DNA from: Spirogloea muscicola
Lineage: Eukaryota; Streptophyta; Zygnematophyceae; Spirogloeales; Spirogloeaceae
Direction of reading: 5' to 3'
NCBI GenBank assembly: GCA_009602725.1
Contig: WELB01000207.1
Span: 27,017-91,016 of the forward strand
DNA length: 64,000 bases
Made by a program: the position numbers and the translations under genes. How positions within the stretch are numbered: the stretch's first letter is position 1; each line of letters opens with the position of its first letter. This document shows, piece by piece, positions 38,087 through 53,200 of this stretch. Under the pieces are notes generated by a model. The model saw nothing but the letters and a program-made list of their open reading frames with translations. It searched no databases and was not told the origin of the DNA.

Positions 38087-40759
38087 ATGGCCGCCGTGAC
38101 TTGCGCCGCCTGCGGTATGGCCGCCGCAGCGGCNGTGGCCGTGGAGGCGGAGACGGCGGTTCAGGGTCTCAACATCGCCGACGACGTCACCCAGGCGCGG
38201 CTCCGGAGCCCCCGCCGGCTCGGCTCTCGCGCCTGCGCTGCTGGCGGCGCCACTTGAAGCGGAAGCTCTGATGGAGATTTGCCGTCAACCTGACGTCTCC
38301 TCGCCGTTGGCTGCGCTCGCTTGGCAGCTCATCGGCAAGACGCCCATGGTGTACCTCAACACCGTCGTCGAGGGTGCGGTGGCCGCCGTCGCGGCCAAGC
38401 TGGAGATCATGGAGCCCTGCTGCTCCGTCAAGGACAGGTGTGCCTGCTGGGGGCCCTGCGTCCTGGGCCTTGCACGGCTGAGCTGCCCGTCTGGAGCGCT
38501 TGAGGAGGCCGTACTGCTGACTACTTGCTATTGCTGCTGGTCCTCCTCGCTTGCAAGTCACTGCATCTGCCTCAGTTGGAGGCTACCAACCTCTGGCAGT
38601 CAGTCTGACTGCCAGAGGTTGATAAGCACCGTCCCACAACATAGTAGCCGTCATGAACGCCGTGCTAACATACTCAATTTTGTTGGGCTTGCTTGCTCCA
38701 AACAGGATTGGGTATAGCATGATCAGCGATGCTGAGCAGAAGGGAGCCATCACTCCTGGCAAGGTGCCTCCCCTCATCCCGAAGTGACAATCTATGTCCA
38801 CTCTGAAGTGACATCTCAGGTACTCAACGTTCTGGGTTAGAGCCTCACTTAAGTGTGTTCCCTGCAATTGTGTAAAAAGGCCAGCTTGTGTGGTGCTTGC
38901 AGAATGTTCTGGTGGAGCCAACGAGCGGCAACACTGGGATTGGTCTGGCTTTCATAGCGGCCGCAAAGGGCTACAAGCTCATCTTGACGATGCCTGCCAG
39001 CATGAGCACAGAGCGAAGGATTCTCTTGCGTGCCTTTGGCGCTGAGCTGATCCTCACCGACCCCGCCAAGGGCATGAAAGGAGCCGTGCAGAAGGCGGAG
39101 GAGCTGGTCAAGCAGACCCCCGATGCATACATGCTGCAGCAATTTGAGAACCCTGCCAACCCCAAGGTCTAGTCTGTGTGCTTAATTTGCCTATCCTTGT
39201 CTATCCTTCCTAATACCAGTCATTTGACCTGCAGCTTTGGCGGGTGCCCTTACTTACTCTGTGTTCCACAAGAGGTCAAGTGTCATTTGTTGACAGCTAG
39301 TGTGAATAGCTGTCCTGACCTATGTACTTCCATGTTGGGCAAGAAAAGGTGCACTTTGAGACGACGGGACCTGAGATTTGGGAGGATACAGCCGGGAAGG
39401 TGGACATCCTGGTGGCTGGCATCGGCACTGGCGGCACTGTGACTGGTGTTGGGCGGTTCCTCAAGAGCAAGAACCCTAAAGTCAAGGTAAGTCGTAGCAG
39501 TGACAATTACTTGCAGCTTTACTGCAGCGGTCTCTTCCTTGCTGCTGTCGAGGCACCACCAATGGCAAGGCAATACCTGTTCATTGCTGGTATCTTAGTT
39601 TTCACATTACTGCATTCGTATTGTACTGTGTGTGTCTGCAGGTCATCGGTGTTGAGCCGGCTGAAAGCAATATCTTGTCTGGCGGAAAGCCAGGTAAGCA
39701 GTATGACTGCAGCTCATGCGTCCCAATATTGTTGACAGCAGAGAAGCTCTTACCATGAACAATCTCAGCCATGTCAATGGTTTGTAAGACGAGTAAGTAG
39801 TGCTTCAGAAGGTAGCAAACAGAATGCCTTACTACAACAGCAAGGGGTGCTTGTTGCCTGTCAGGCCCGCACAAAATCCAAGGCATTGGAGCAGGCTTTG
39901 TTCCTGGCAACCTTGATGTTGATATTCTTGATGAGGTCATTCAGGTAGGTGCTGCTTGACAAGAATCCTGAAATGCCTCCAAATATGTTCAGTTATGCAT
40001 AATGGCAAGGTATTGCCTTGTAAATCACTGCTGCGTGAAAGCTCTACCAGCTTCGTTGTCACTTACCTCCTCATCCTTATATCTACCCTTGCAGGTGACA
40101 AGCAATGAATCAGTGGAGATGGCTAAGCAGCTTGCACTGAAGGAGGGCCTTCTGGTGCACTTGTCCCCCTGTCCTGCCATTCTAATCTGCTCAGCGGTCT
40201 TGCACTCGTTGCGGCTGCTGTTTATGAAAGTAGCAAGCGCGTTGATGGAGATGCTAGCGCTTGATGAGCGATTACTTTTCATGCAGTTGCAAGCACCTCC
40301 TCACCTCCTTGATAATTTGCAACAACTTTTTCAGGTGGGCATCTCCTCTGGCGCAGCCACAGTTGCGGCCATCCAGGTGGCCAAGAGGCCAGAGAATGCT
40401 GGCAAGCTTATAACGGTATGCGAAGCTTATCCTGCAGCTGTACTCATTATGTCATAGACGTCATTGCTTTGTTGAGCACGGAGGAGGCGTGTGGCTGGTG
40501 GGCACACAAGGTCTCCTGATCACATGATGTGTACTGCATGGATGTCACACACAACGGCGTGCTTGGTGTGCCACGTACAGATGCACTTCAATGTGCTCCT
40601 GCCAAATGTGCCGTAGGTGGGTTTCACGTATTCAAGCCCTAAGCGTATGCCTAACATGTGAAGCAGGTCATATTGCCAAGCTTTGGTGAGCGCTACCTGT
40701 CCTCAGTCCTCTTCCAGTCCATCCGGGAGGAGGCCGAGAACATGAAGCCGGAGGCGTGA
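38087..40759 (+). CDS. OASTL: O-acetylserine (thiol) lyase / cysteine synthase A, ten exons
   Basis: PLP enzyme joining sulfide to O-acetylserine to give cysteine. Exons: 38087-38194, 38328-38437, 38706-38763, 38903-39166, 39349-39486, 39642-39693, 39865-39944, 40095-40154, 40336-40415 and 40667-40759. Motifs in order: [24 protein letters not shown] with the PLP-binding Lys, [61 protein letters not shown] (PLP phosphate loop), [34 protein letters not shown] and [14 protein letters not shown]. The Ala-rich N-terminus ([15 protein letters not shown]) is short for a plastid transit peptide, so the location is open. Intron 1 begins GC (CCCAG/GCGCGG), because GT-based alternatives would break the conserved DVTQLIG block. 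Undetermined base at 38134. Confidence 0.95.
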
Positions 40760-41924
40760 GGTCCTTGGTGCAGGCCTGGCCTGGCTGTTACTGGCCTTAA
40801 AGGCTCAGGAGGGAGGGGCATGGGAGGTGTGGAGATATGGGAGACGATAGGGACTCCAAGTGCAGCATAGCACACTGGTAGGGCGGCAGTCCTTCTTCAG
40901 GCAACGTTGTGCAGAGCCTGCATACAGTGTGCAAAGTATTAGCTGGTGATCACTGCTGCTAGCATCTGTTCCTTATCAGGTAAATTCCTCTCCGATTAGT
41001 ACTTGCCTAGACTTCATGGTCTCCCGCTTGCACCCCACCGCTTCAAGCCAATTGCTGCAGGGGCTAGAATTTGGTGGCAAAGTTGGGGACTTTGCATGTC
41101 ATGAGCTGCATAGCAGAACCTCCAACTCCTGAGCTCCAGTTGTTGACCTGGGGATTGGGTTGGACCTTAAGGTGCTATAGTCGGGCGGCCTGCATTTTTC
41201 CAGATTTTCTTCATTGACTATGACTGTCGGGGATTGTTGCTCCGGTACTTTTGTCTTCTTGTGTCCTCATGCATTCAGTTGTCATGATCTGCATGAAAGC
41301 ACTTGGGGCTGATGGGTCAGACTTCCAGCGCAGACATTACTGACCAGAAGGGTTCATGCAACTCCATTGACCTTGGGAGGATGATGGAAGGGACAGTCAA
41401 CAATATCACTGGTTCTTGAAAAGCGCTGCCCTGAGGCCTCACGGCTTTGCTAGGATGCTCAGAACAAATAAGAGTGTCCAGTATTGTGCTTTGGCACAAG
41501 AAGGCCTGCAAATCTAGGGATCGTGCCATTGACAGTGAGCTTGCCTCGAACTGGCTTACATATTGTGTTCGCAATGTTGCGGCTCTTACATCATTGAAGA
41601 GAGCCACTTGGGGATCACATGTCAATGGGCTGGTTGAGCATTGATAAAAGTAAGTGAATCCCATTAAAAAGCAGTGGCTATGAGAAGTCAGCCAGAGATG
41701 GTGATGTCGCCATCCCTTTCAAGAAAGATAGAGTGCAAATTTGCATGGCAGTCCTGGGGAAGTCCAGAGCAATCTCGTGCATTCTTCTGGACTGGCCGAT
41801 TGTGGCCAGTGGCTACTCCCTGCATTGTGAGACCGCTTCCTCCAGCCTCCGGAATTAACTCCAGACCAGACCTCCAGAAACTGCTGAACGGTGGCACGTG
41901 CGCCTTGTCCTTTTTCCTCCAGTC
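40760..41924. other. Intergenic, OASTL 3' flank, no gene recognised
   Basis: Mixed-composition spacer with only short open frames. No coding exon, RNA gene or repeat core could be recognised. It should include the OASTL 3' UTR. Confidence 0.45.
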
Positions 41925-42370
41925 CTTGGGCTGGCCTCACAGCGTCCTCCTATTGGATGAAAGAGCGTCACCTCTTTCTGTGAAGAGCCATCCTTGTCCC
42001 GGCCCTTCCATTGTTGCAAAGAGAAGCAGGCCCATCCCAGTCGTTGCCCTATGAAGCGGCCAGCCACTCGGAGGGGCTCAAAGTTTGGTCAGTACCTTGG
42101 TCTATAGAGCCGTCGCCCTCTACTAGAAGAGTCTCTCTTCCTTTACCTTTGGGCTGGCCTCTCTCACTCATAAGCTTCCCGAAGCGCTCAGAAGCTTTGC
42201 GAAAGCGTTTTTCTGGCCCCTTCGGACCTTGTCAATTCTTTTCGGGCTGGCTGTTCACAGTTCTTGCCCCCCTTTTTGGCAGAGCCACTTTCTCTCTCAT
42301 AGCCATTGCCTTACATTGGAAGAATTGTTTCCGTATCTGGGGCGTGGAAATGGCCCCCAACCCTCCCGGG
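41925..42370 (-). repeat. Dispersed hairpin repeat cluster (reverse orientation)
   Basis: Three cores in reverse orientation: near 41929 (GGGCTGGCCTCACAGCG), 42151 (GGGCTGGCCTCTCTCA) and 42244 (GGGCTGGCTGTTCACAG). The last is preceded by GGCCCCTTCGGACCTTGTC and ATTCTTTTC, so on the minus strand it reads as a complete core. A CTACTAGAAGAG-type flank resembles the CCAGTAGAG flank of other copies. Confidence 0.7.
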
Positions 42371-42953
42371 GGGCGATGAATCTACCATTCTGTGGCATGT
42401 GTAGAATATGAAGATCCGCGGCAGCCCGGACCCCACTGTACCTGTAGTGCGAAGAACACATCTGCCATAATGGAGATTCTTTCCGTGACTAGCACTCCCG
42501 CCAGACCCTCGCAGGACCCTTCAGTCCTCGGGCGCGGCCCCCCCCCGCCACACCCCCCCCCCCNGCTCCGCCCAGCCGGCCAGTCCGCGGGGCACGGCGA
42601 CGCCCGGCCTCGTGCCGTCTTGTCCGCGCCCGCCCTCCTGGTCTCCATCTTCAGCGCTCGCTCTCTCACGCGCTCTCTCTCCCCGCCTCCATCGGCCCCT
42701 CCTCGCTCTCTCCTCGTAACTACCTCTACATCGCCTTTACTTCGTCTTCCCATCTCTCCATCTCCCTCCCTCTTCTCCTCTCTCTCGCTCTCTCTTCTCC
42801 TTGCTCCTTTCCCTTTCCTTGGTGGTGCATCCAATACGCCCCTTGTTCTACCTCAGAGCGCACTCGCTCGCTCACTCCTACATACGCCGAGGATCACTGC
42901 AAGGCTTCCTCACTGTCTCCTTGGTGCCGGCTGAGCTGCACCGCCGAGCCACC
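42371..42953 (+). promoter_or_regulatory. 5' region of the RRM/RS gene: C-tract and CT-rich leader
   Basis: A C-rich run interrupted by an undetermined base (42564) is followed by a CT-rich stretch (about 42655-42815, many CTCTC units) directly upstream of the ATG at 42954. Pyrimidine-rich leaders are common near plant transcription starts. That assignment here is inference. Confidence 0.4.
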
Positions 42954-45900
42954 ATGGGCGACCCCCTGTGCTCCGTTTACGTCGGGGGCATCGCCCCTGG
43001 CGCACAGCAAGAGGTGGAGTCCCAATCCTTCCATGTAGAGACCCTATTTTTCCATTGAGCCTCCGCCGTCACTGCATGTATGTCCTGCTGTTAGGTTGTG
43101 TTGTCTCTTCATCGATGCAAGGAATATTGATGACACTGCCGACTCGGACCTGGCGGCCGTTGTGGCACTTGCAGGACCTGGAAGACGCTTTCAAGGCTTA
43201 CGGCCACATATCGTCGGTCAAGGTTGTCCACGCTTCTCGCCGCACACTCACCTGCCTTATGCCATCAGTGCAGCCCTTACTCAGCTCAGCCAGCTGTGTC
43301 GCCAATTGCACCGGCTGGGTGCTCGTCAGAAAGGTGTCTTCAGGGGCATCATCACATGCACGGGGTCCAGAGCAACAGCAATCAGTCACTCAGGGGCCCT
43401 GATTCTTCACATCATCCATTCAGACATTGCCACCTGCCTGCCTCGTCGTCTTAAGCACCTCCACAAGCTATCTCTGCCGCAAGGCTGCATCCATCAGAGA
43501 AGCCAGGCAGCAACTTCATTCACCTTCTTGGCATCACTTTTACGGTTGCTGCTTTTGGTAATATCACGAGGAAGCTCATCATCCGGGTCATGCCAAGCTG
43601 GCTTCCGTACATCATTCTATCTTGACAAGTCAATATCAGTCGCGTTATCTTTACGGTCCAATATCTATTTGAGGCCATCATTATGTATAAACAGTTGCCT
43701 TGCTACAGCTGCAAGGTAATGTTTGGGGCGCAACTGGTTGGACCGCCCCCCTGACCTTCTGCTTAGTCGAGTCGGTGCTTTCTTTGAGTGCTACTCTGTA
43801 CGCCTCTGGAAGCCTCTGGCTGAATGAGCGTCTGCCTTAATCACAAGGCCTATCTGCCTTGAAGACAAGGCGTCAGCTCGCCAGGTGCCTGTTGGTGCAG
43901 CGAGAAGGCATTGAAATGTAGATTAACACCACTTTCTGGGAAGTGCTCTTGCAGATGGTGCGTGATCGAGAGTCAGGCGCTTTTCGCGGATATGGTTTCA
44001 TCAACTATGACAGCCGTGACGCTGCTGAAACTGCTATACGCAAGATGGACGGCCAGGTGACTGCAAGCTGTCCTGCTTGGAGGACTGCCATTTTGCATCT
44101 TTGGGAGGCTTGCAGTCAAGCAAGTGGCTACCGCACTCATGCTACGATGACGATCTGGCGTGCAGATCCTCCTTGGCAAGCCACTCCGCGTCAATGTTCC
44201 TAGAGCGTCTGGATCAGGCCCAGGAGGACGTGACGATGGCCGAGGAGGAGGGTATGTCTCTCAGCTCGATGCATCGATGGCCCCTTAGATGTCCGGCCTT
44301 ATCTTTATGTAGACACTCCAGGCTCACTTATGACATGCACTGCATCACTGCTGCTAGGTCTATTGATCAGTGGAACGGTTTGGAGACGTTCTTTGCTCAA
44401 TTCCTATCACTATTGCAGCTACGGTGGCCGGGGCTTTGGTCCACGTGACGTGAGACCTCCTCTGCGTCGGGCCTACTCACCACCAGTGCGCCGGCGCCGC
44501 AGCCACTCCCCTTTTCGAGGTACTTCGTTTGTCCAGGCTCTGTTTGAGTTGGGGCTGAAGACGCGCGTCGCCCCTGGGAAGCCCCTGCTGTGTTACTTCG
44601 AACACACGAGCAAGGAGGTTGTTTGAAGTTTCAAGGTTTCCCGGCCACTGTTAATAGGTGGACTGCATGCGTGCTTAATGTGCCAGGTGGCAGTCCCATG
44701 CGGAACTCGGGCCCTGACGATGACTATGTGCCACGGAGGCCGCCGTCGCGGTCTCGCTCTCCTCCACCAAGTGTTGACGGGTCTGTGTACCTGCCCTTCT
44801 TCAAGTCATCCCTGGCTTTGATAGTGCTATCCTCCAGCCAGCAACTCTTGCAAGGACTTCTCTCTGCCTCTCTGTTGTGGAGCCTATTTTTCAAGGAGCT
44901 CATGTTGCTGCTGGTCTGCCCGAGGCAGTGACAGGCACCGCGGGCGAGATCATCATAGAGGATCTTTCCGAACTCATGGCCAGGTTTTTACCTCTTAGAA
45001 CCAGATGCTGAAATTGCAGGGCATTCTCTGCACCAAGCTGGATGCTCATTCTACGGCCTCCATGTCTTATACATACATTTTATACATTCTAACCATTACA
45101 TATGTTTCATACATGTGCAAGAATTTATTATATAGGTCAGCAGATTCTGTTGGTGGCATGTAGAACTACGGGACAGGGAATGCGCTCAGCTCTGGAACAG
45201 ATTGGCAGAAGAAGTTGACCTTCTCGAGCTGGTGGTACACAGAATCACGGGACAGGGGATCTGCGCTCAAAATTGGACGGAGATCGGCAGCAGAAAGTAG
45301 ACCTTATCGAGAAGGTCAGTGGCTTGGCTTTGGCTGGAGAGATGTTGTGCTCTTGTCCCTATAAGCTCAATTGAAGCATGGCTACAGACCGGGGCGTGCT
45401 TTCATGCTCTGCCTGCTTAGTATCATCTGGTGATTGTTACCAGTTGGAGGAGTTAGAGGACCAGGCTCGCCAAGATTCCCAGACAGAGCAGGCTTTGCGT
45501 GAAGATTTGGAGGTATGAAAGCCGCAGTGCCTTGACAACCATGTGAAGGGCGGGCTTGGACTGCTCTGCAGCCAGCGTGACCTGCACGCTTGTTCACAAC
45601 TTTCTGTCTCAAACCTATTGCTCATGGGAGTCAACTCTCCCTGATTGATGTTCTCGCCCACAGAGGCTGGAGTCAAAGCTGGCAAGTGTGGAAGCAGCCC
45701 GAGAGCGGCAGGTGGAGCTTCTCGGACAGGTTTGACCAAAATGCTCCAAAAGCTGCAGACATACCTGTAGTTGAAAGCCTTCATGAGAGCCCTTACGAGG
45801 TTGTGCCTGTCTTTGTCAGTGATATGTCTTTCTGACATTCAGCTCACAAGTTGCTGCTGTCACTTGAGGTGCTGAGGCTGGCACTTTATCTGGCTTCCAC

Positions 45901-46292
45901 AGTTGCAGGGAGCCCTGCTGCAGACACAAGAGGGCAAGAAGCATGTCGATAAGCTGGAGGCGCAGGTGAAGGAAGCGCGAGAGGAACTGTATGGCTTGGA
46001 GTCCAACCTTCAGGTCAGATCCTGAAAGTTTGTTGCCAATAAATTGGGCACTGCGGGAGTGAGTGGACATATGTTGAGGCATTTTTATTAGGGCTGCCAG
46101 TCATTGCTCTGGTCTACTATCCAGTCAAGATCTCTGTCTGACGATGATGGCAAACTCTGCCGTCATATCCAATAAAAAGTCTGCTGTGCATTGCAACAAT
46201 CTGCCTTGCAGGACTTGATTGCCACCGCGAGCGATGTGGTCGAAGCAGCGATTGGGGGCTCTCCTCGTGACAATCTTGCAGCGGCAGAGTAG
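42954..46292 (+). CDS. RRM / short-RS protein with C-terminal coiled coil (SR-like splicing factor)
   Basis: Likely a nuclear pre-mRNA splicing factor. Exons: 42954-43013 (MGDPLCSVYVGGIAPGA; RNP2), 43175-43222 (DLEDAFKAYGHISSVK), 43955-44056 (MVRDRESGAFRGYGFINY; RNP1), 44166-44251 (ILLGKPLRVNVPRA, Gly-rich), 44419-44519 (RRAYSPPVRRRRSHSPF), about 44687-44775 (RRPPSRSRSPPP), about 44925-44983, 45243-45314 (LRSKLDGDRQQKVDLIEK), 45444-45512 (LEELEDQARQDSQTEQALRE), 45664-45729, 45903-46013 and 46212-46292. Junctions from 45243 onward are phase 0, and that part is predicted coiled coil (LEAQVKEAREELYGLESNLQ). A single RRM plus a brief RS region fits SR-like proteins. The long coiled-coil tail is unusual and I do not know an exact orthologue. 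Two adjacent genes is a less likely alternative. Confidence 0.75.
45164..45235 (+). repeat. Decayed duplicate of the coiled-coil exon 45243-45314
   Basis: Read from an AG at 45162-45163, this 72-base stretch parallels the exon just downstream (AACTACGGGACAGGGAATGC versus AATCACGGGACAGGGGATCT; later TTGACCTTCTCGAG versus TAGACCTTATCGAG). The upstream copy ends in CTGGTGG instead of a GT donor directly after the GAG. Its frame gives a poorer coiled coil. Likely a tandem exon duplication with one copy losing function; it could also be alternatively spliced. Confidence 0.6.
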
Positions 46293-46690
46293 AAATTAGT
46301 GAAAGTTTGAGTTAGAAGAGTCTCATAGTAGTGCTTCTTGTGTGTGAGTACTTGTTACTCTGCACTGCAGCAGTAATATCACTTTGTGATTCCTGTGCTC
46401 TGGGGCACAATCAATTCAATGAAAAGAATGATTTCAGCAGGGTACTTAGAGCCTGCTGAACAACAAATCTTTGTTCAGCTTACAGGAGTGCAATTGTTTT
46501 TGCTTATCTCTATCAAAGTCTCTGTTCACCTATCTAGCTCTTAGATCTCCTGAAGCCGTCCTTCACAGGGTGTGGTGCAGAGTCCTCCATGAATACATGC
46601 ACTACTGACATTAAGGTGTGACAATGGAAGGGTGCTACAGTACAGATTGGCGGGTGTGGTTTTGTAAGGGCTGTGGCAAATCAATAAATA
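46293..46690. other. Convergent spacer, no gene
   Basis: About 400 bp between the stop of the RRM/RS gene and the stop of the minus-strand dehydrogenase. Expected to hold both 3' UTRs. Nothing else recognised. Confidence 0.5.
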
Positions 46691-49090
<2,400 letters not shown>

Positions 49091-50284
49091 GTTGCGTGCT
49101 AAGGAGGGCCACGGAGTGCCCCTGGAGTTCAGAAAAGGCTTGGAAAGGAAAACGAATTCCGAAGATGAAAAGATTACGCGTCCAGTAGGGGGCAGCGGCT
49201 GTGAGAGGCCAGCCCAGAAAACAGAATTGGAGGAAGTTCGAAGGGGCCAAGGGAGAGCTCTAAAGCGCACAGTGAAATAAGTGGCCACGTGGCACTCGGA
49301 AACCTCTGGTCACGGACTGTTACGGACCGCAGGTCGGATGAACCAGTCTCGGAAGGAAACAGCTTGCACCGGAAAGTCGGTCGAGCCTTAGCTAGTGGCA
49401 CAAGGGCTTGTCTGCGCGCTAGTTAGCGTGTGTACCAGCGAGCTTGAAGCTGGTGGTGACTAGCGCGCTTAAGTTCTCAGTGAGCGTATGACTGTATATA
49501 GCAACGAGCACCTCAATGAGGGCCGGGCTGACAGCTTGGTTGCTTGGTACAGGGGCCGTGCCGTGGTGCTGCGTGAAGCCAAGGAGGAGCTCCATGCTGC
49601 ACTGCTGTTGGCAATCTGCACTGCAAGAAGCACATGGAGAAGAGGACATTGGGTTCTCCGATTGCTCTACAGCTTCTCACACACAACAGAAGCGCAATCC
49701 GGGAGCGATGAGCAGGCGGCGAGCAATGGCAAGACCAAGGGGGTGGTCAAGAGGAGGGAAGCAGAGACCGTCCTCCTCTTGGCAAGTTCGCATCTTGGGT
49801 GGCTGCCAGAAGGTCAGTGGCACTCTTTATCAGCAACAGCAAGCACTGCCACCAAAGAACCTGAGCGGTGCAGATCGTGTCCACAGCAATAATGCATCTA
49901 TGCACAAGGACTCTACCCACCCACCCAACAATGAAGTAGATCCAAGTGCCCTCAGATGTTCAACACTACAATGTCATGCCCACGCTCATCTCACCATGGT
50001 ATAGAAGCTGCAACTTGTCCGAACGTACAAAGCGGACCAATCAACCCATCTTATGTCCACCCCCAAAGCGAGCGAGCAGTTACTCGTTGGCTATGCGCTG
50101 CATGATGGCAACCTGCAGAGACGGTTGACGAGTCAACGCTCGCTTATCACAGACAAAGGCAAGTAGGATGTTACGTATCAGTAAGTCACAACCATAGCAT
50201 ATGAGTCCAAGAGCAGGGGCTCAGGCAAGCAGCTGGCCTGCGTGCAGAACTCCTCAGCAGAAGTGCTGGTGGCAGTGCTGCTAC
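49091..50284 (+). repeat. Intergenic with a long dispersed-repeat copy at 49178-49400
   Basis: The copy shows flank CCAGTAGGGGGCAG, core CGGCTGTGAGAGGCCAGCCC, a box GAAGTTCGAAGGGGCC and tail segments (TGGCCACGTGGCACTCGG, CCGCAGGTCGGATG) shared with copies at 11.1 and 26.3 kb. The remaining bases (49401-50284) hold no recognised gene. They may contain unrecognised last exons and the 3' UTR of the minus-strand PTF2-like gene. Confidence 0.65.
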
Positions 50285-53200
50285 CTCGGCAGGGCTGCGG
50301 ATGTAGGTGTCGAGCTCAGCCTCCGAGAACTCTGCCCCTGCCACGCCCTCCAACTCCAGCCTGGCGTTGCTGTAAAATCCCTGCAGGATTGTGTCGTCGC
50401 TCACCTTTTGTTGCGTCACAAGGCAGGCACACAAGGCTGTCAGGAGGGCGCCGCTTATGTTACATGAGACGACAGGCAGCAAGCGACAGCCACAAGAGAG
50501 GGTGTCAGTGAAAAAGTCGAGGGTTTAAATCACTGTAACGTCATTAGGCACAATACTTGGAGCCTGCAGTTGGGGTTGAGACATGCAACACACCCCTTTG
50601 AGCAGAAGCGCCTCAATCTTGAGGTCCTCAGAATCAAGCGCCGCAGACTCAGGCACCGGCCCAACTCTGGCCTGCTTTCGTGAACCCCGGCCGCTGCCAA
50701 CCGAGGATGACGATGGCAACCCGTCTGCGACTGCCTGCACTTCGTTGTCAAGGGCTTCATTTGTCTCGACTGGCCGTGGCATTAGAGGCACAGCCGCCTG
50801 CTGCTGCCCCCAAGCGTGCGAAGTCCGCTGGATCCGGACCTTGGCCGCCGCCAATCTCGACTTGCGCCTGCCAAGCCAGAGCCACCACGGCGTAGCGCAG
50901 CTTTAGATGGCTGCTGTATGACTGACCCAAAGAAAAGGTGAGCTGGAAACCCTGATGCCGCTTGCAGATATCCAGTGAAAGCTCAACTTGGCATAGCAAT
51001 TAGACTGGATTAAATGTCCAAGCAACTGCAATAACCACCTGCTGAGCACGTCCCTGCTAGCCTGGAATGCTGGTGGCAGCGGGCCAGCGGCGAGGTGGCT
51101 GCTGCCGGCCTCCGGATCCTCTGCAGCAGGCCGGGACGGGACTCCAGACCTCTGCAGTGTCTCTGCCCCTCTGTCTAATGCCACTTCCTTAGCAATCCTT
51201 TTGTTATCAGCCACAGCCAAGGTGGGGACGCCACCACTGCTGCCGGCAGCAGCCGCGACAACCACAGCTCCCGCGGCGGCCTCAAAATACTGCACAGAGG
51301 AAGTTATAAGGCACAGACTTTAGATTGGCAGGCATCTCACACACAGCCCATTGTTGAGACCGCCACCACCATGCTGAACCGAAGCAACTCAGCCCACATA
51401 AGAGGTTGCTAGTGATTGCGATCCCAAGTGCCGCTGCCAGACTTGAAACAAGAACATCCGGCAAGGACTGCAAGATCTGAGATCTTGTGATTAGGGAGAG
51501 GCCTCGGCAGAGAAACGGCAGGTGATAGATGAGGTTGCGGGGTCGGATGGCGGCGCCCCAGGGCAGCTGTCGCGCCTCCTTCAGAAGCGCTTGCTGCAGC
51601 TCGCCCCACCCCACAAGCATCTCACTCGTTGGTGAATCTTGCCTGCCGAACTGCAACTGGCAATACGTGAACATGGAGTGGCCGAGTGCACGCCCTTTCA
51701 CAGGCAGGCAACATGGCGGTGTGTCTCATTGCCACCAGTCAACCTGCAGCTCACGGTAGCGCAGGCGCGTGGTGTCCGGGGACGCGTGCAGCAGGCTGCA
51801 GACATCTGCTGGCTCGATTACCATCTGCAGGGAACGCAGCAAGCAAAGCAGCCCCAGTAACGCACCACCATGAGGAACCCCAGTCCTCCACGTATATGGC
51901 ACCGCGTGGCGTTGCCTTCTGGCGCAGGCCTTGCATGCACGCTTGATAGACCCAGCCGTGCAGATGGTGCTAGCTGAATAGGCACAGCGCCTTCTAGTAC
52001 TTTGCTGTTTCAAGGCCATCGGGCTAGAGCTCACATTGTTCAGCTGGAGGGCGTACAACAGCGCCGCCGCAGCAACCTGTTACAGCACAGGACGCCGAGC
52101 ATTAGGCATTCAGCAGAGGCAACTGTGAAGGACGTGTGCTGGACAAGCGGGGAGGCTGAGCATGCTCGCATCTGGCCTGCGCCGAGGCATTGTCCTGCTT
52201 GCAAGGCTCGGCGAAATGGTCAAGCTGCCGATGGGGCCACCAATTGTCATTGAGGGACCTGAGCTTTCTAGATGAAGACCATAAGAATGAAAGTGAGCGA
52301 CACCCCACAGGCAGGGGACGGCGGCCAGTGAGGAGGCAGTGTGCGCGGGCACAGTCGAGGAGGAGGCCGGCCTGGCGGGCGACTACGGCGCGCACATCCC
52401 ATGCGATGGCCTGCGCAGCCGCATTGCACGAGCGTTCTCAGAACATGGTGCCAGTGTTGCCGCAGAGGCCATGCTAAGGGTGTGGGGAGTATCTACTGCC
52501 CTCCCTCCCGTGTCCCTCCGCCCCCCTTGCTCTGACTGCGACCCGTAAACTGGAGAAGATTGTGAACGATCACACATTATGCACAGTGCTTTGATGCTAG
52601 AGATTGAGCCCTGTACTGAAGATCTGCTTCCCGCATGCAGTGGCCTACCATGGGCAGCAAGGAAATGGCCGACTCAACAAATGGCTTCAGGTCCACCTCG
52701 GGCTGCGGGCCACAATGATTGCGTGTATCAGGAGGTATGCTGCAGCTACAAGGGGAATGACACGTTCAAATCTGGACAATGCCTGCAGGGGCCCACTTAC
52801 TTTATGGATCGCTGCTGCTATGTGGGTCATGCAGATAACATGACTGCAAGTCGAGCAGGCAGCAGAAAAAACACAGAAAGAGAGAGAGAGGGGGCGAGAG
52901 AGGGGGGGAGGTTAGGAGGGAGGGCGGGATGGAAGGAGGAATTGAAAGAGCGAGGGAGGGGGGGAGGAAGGAGGGGAGGTGTTCAGGCTGGGGAGGGGTG
53001 GATGTCAAGATAGCGTGCAACCAAGGTGACGGCCAGGAGCTTGACGATGTGGTGGAACATTCTGGCAAGCTTCATCACGTCGCCATGCACAGCGTCCTGC
53101 GCACCAGCGCATAGTCCTACCAGATTTGATCAGGTGGCTGGTCTCACGGCAGCGCCCTCCCAACACCTTGAGGTGAGGAGAAAAGGTCAGTCATCTGCAA

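Noticed and set aside
49178-49260. A functional tRNA gene at the GTTCGAAGG box
   Set aside because: The surrounding sequence does not fold into acceptor, D and anticodon stems. The box belongs to the dispersed repeat.
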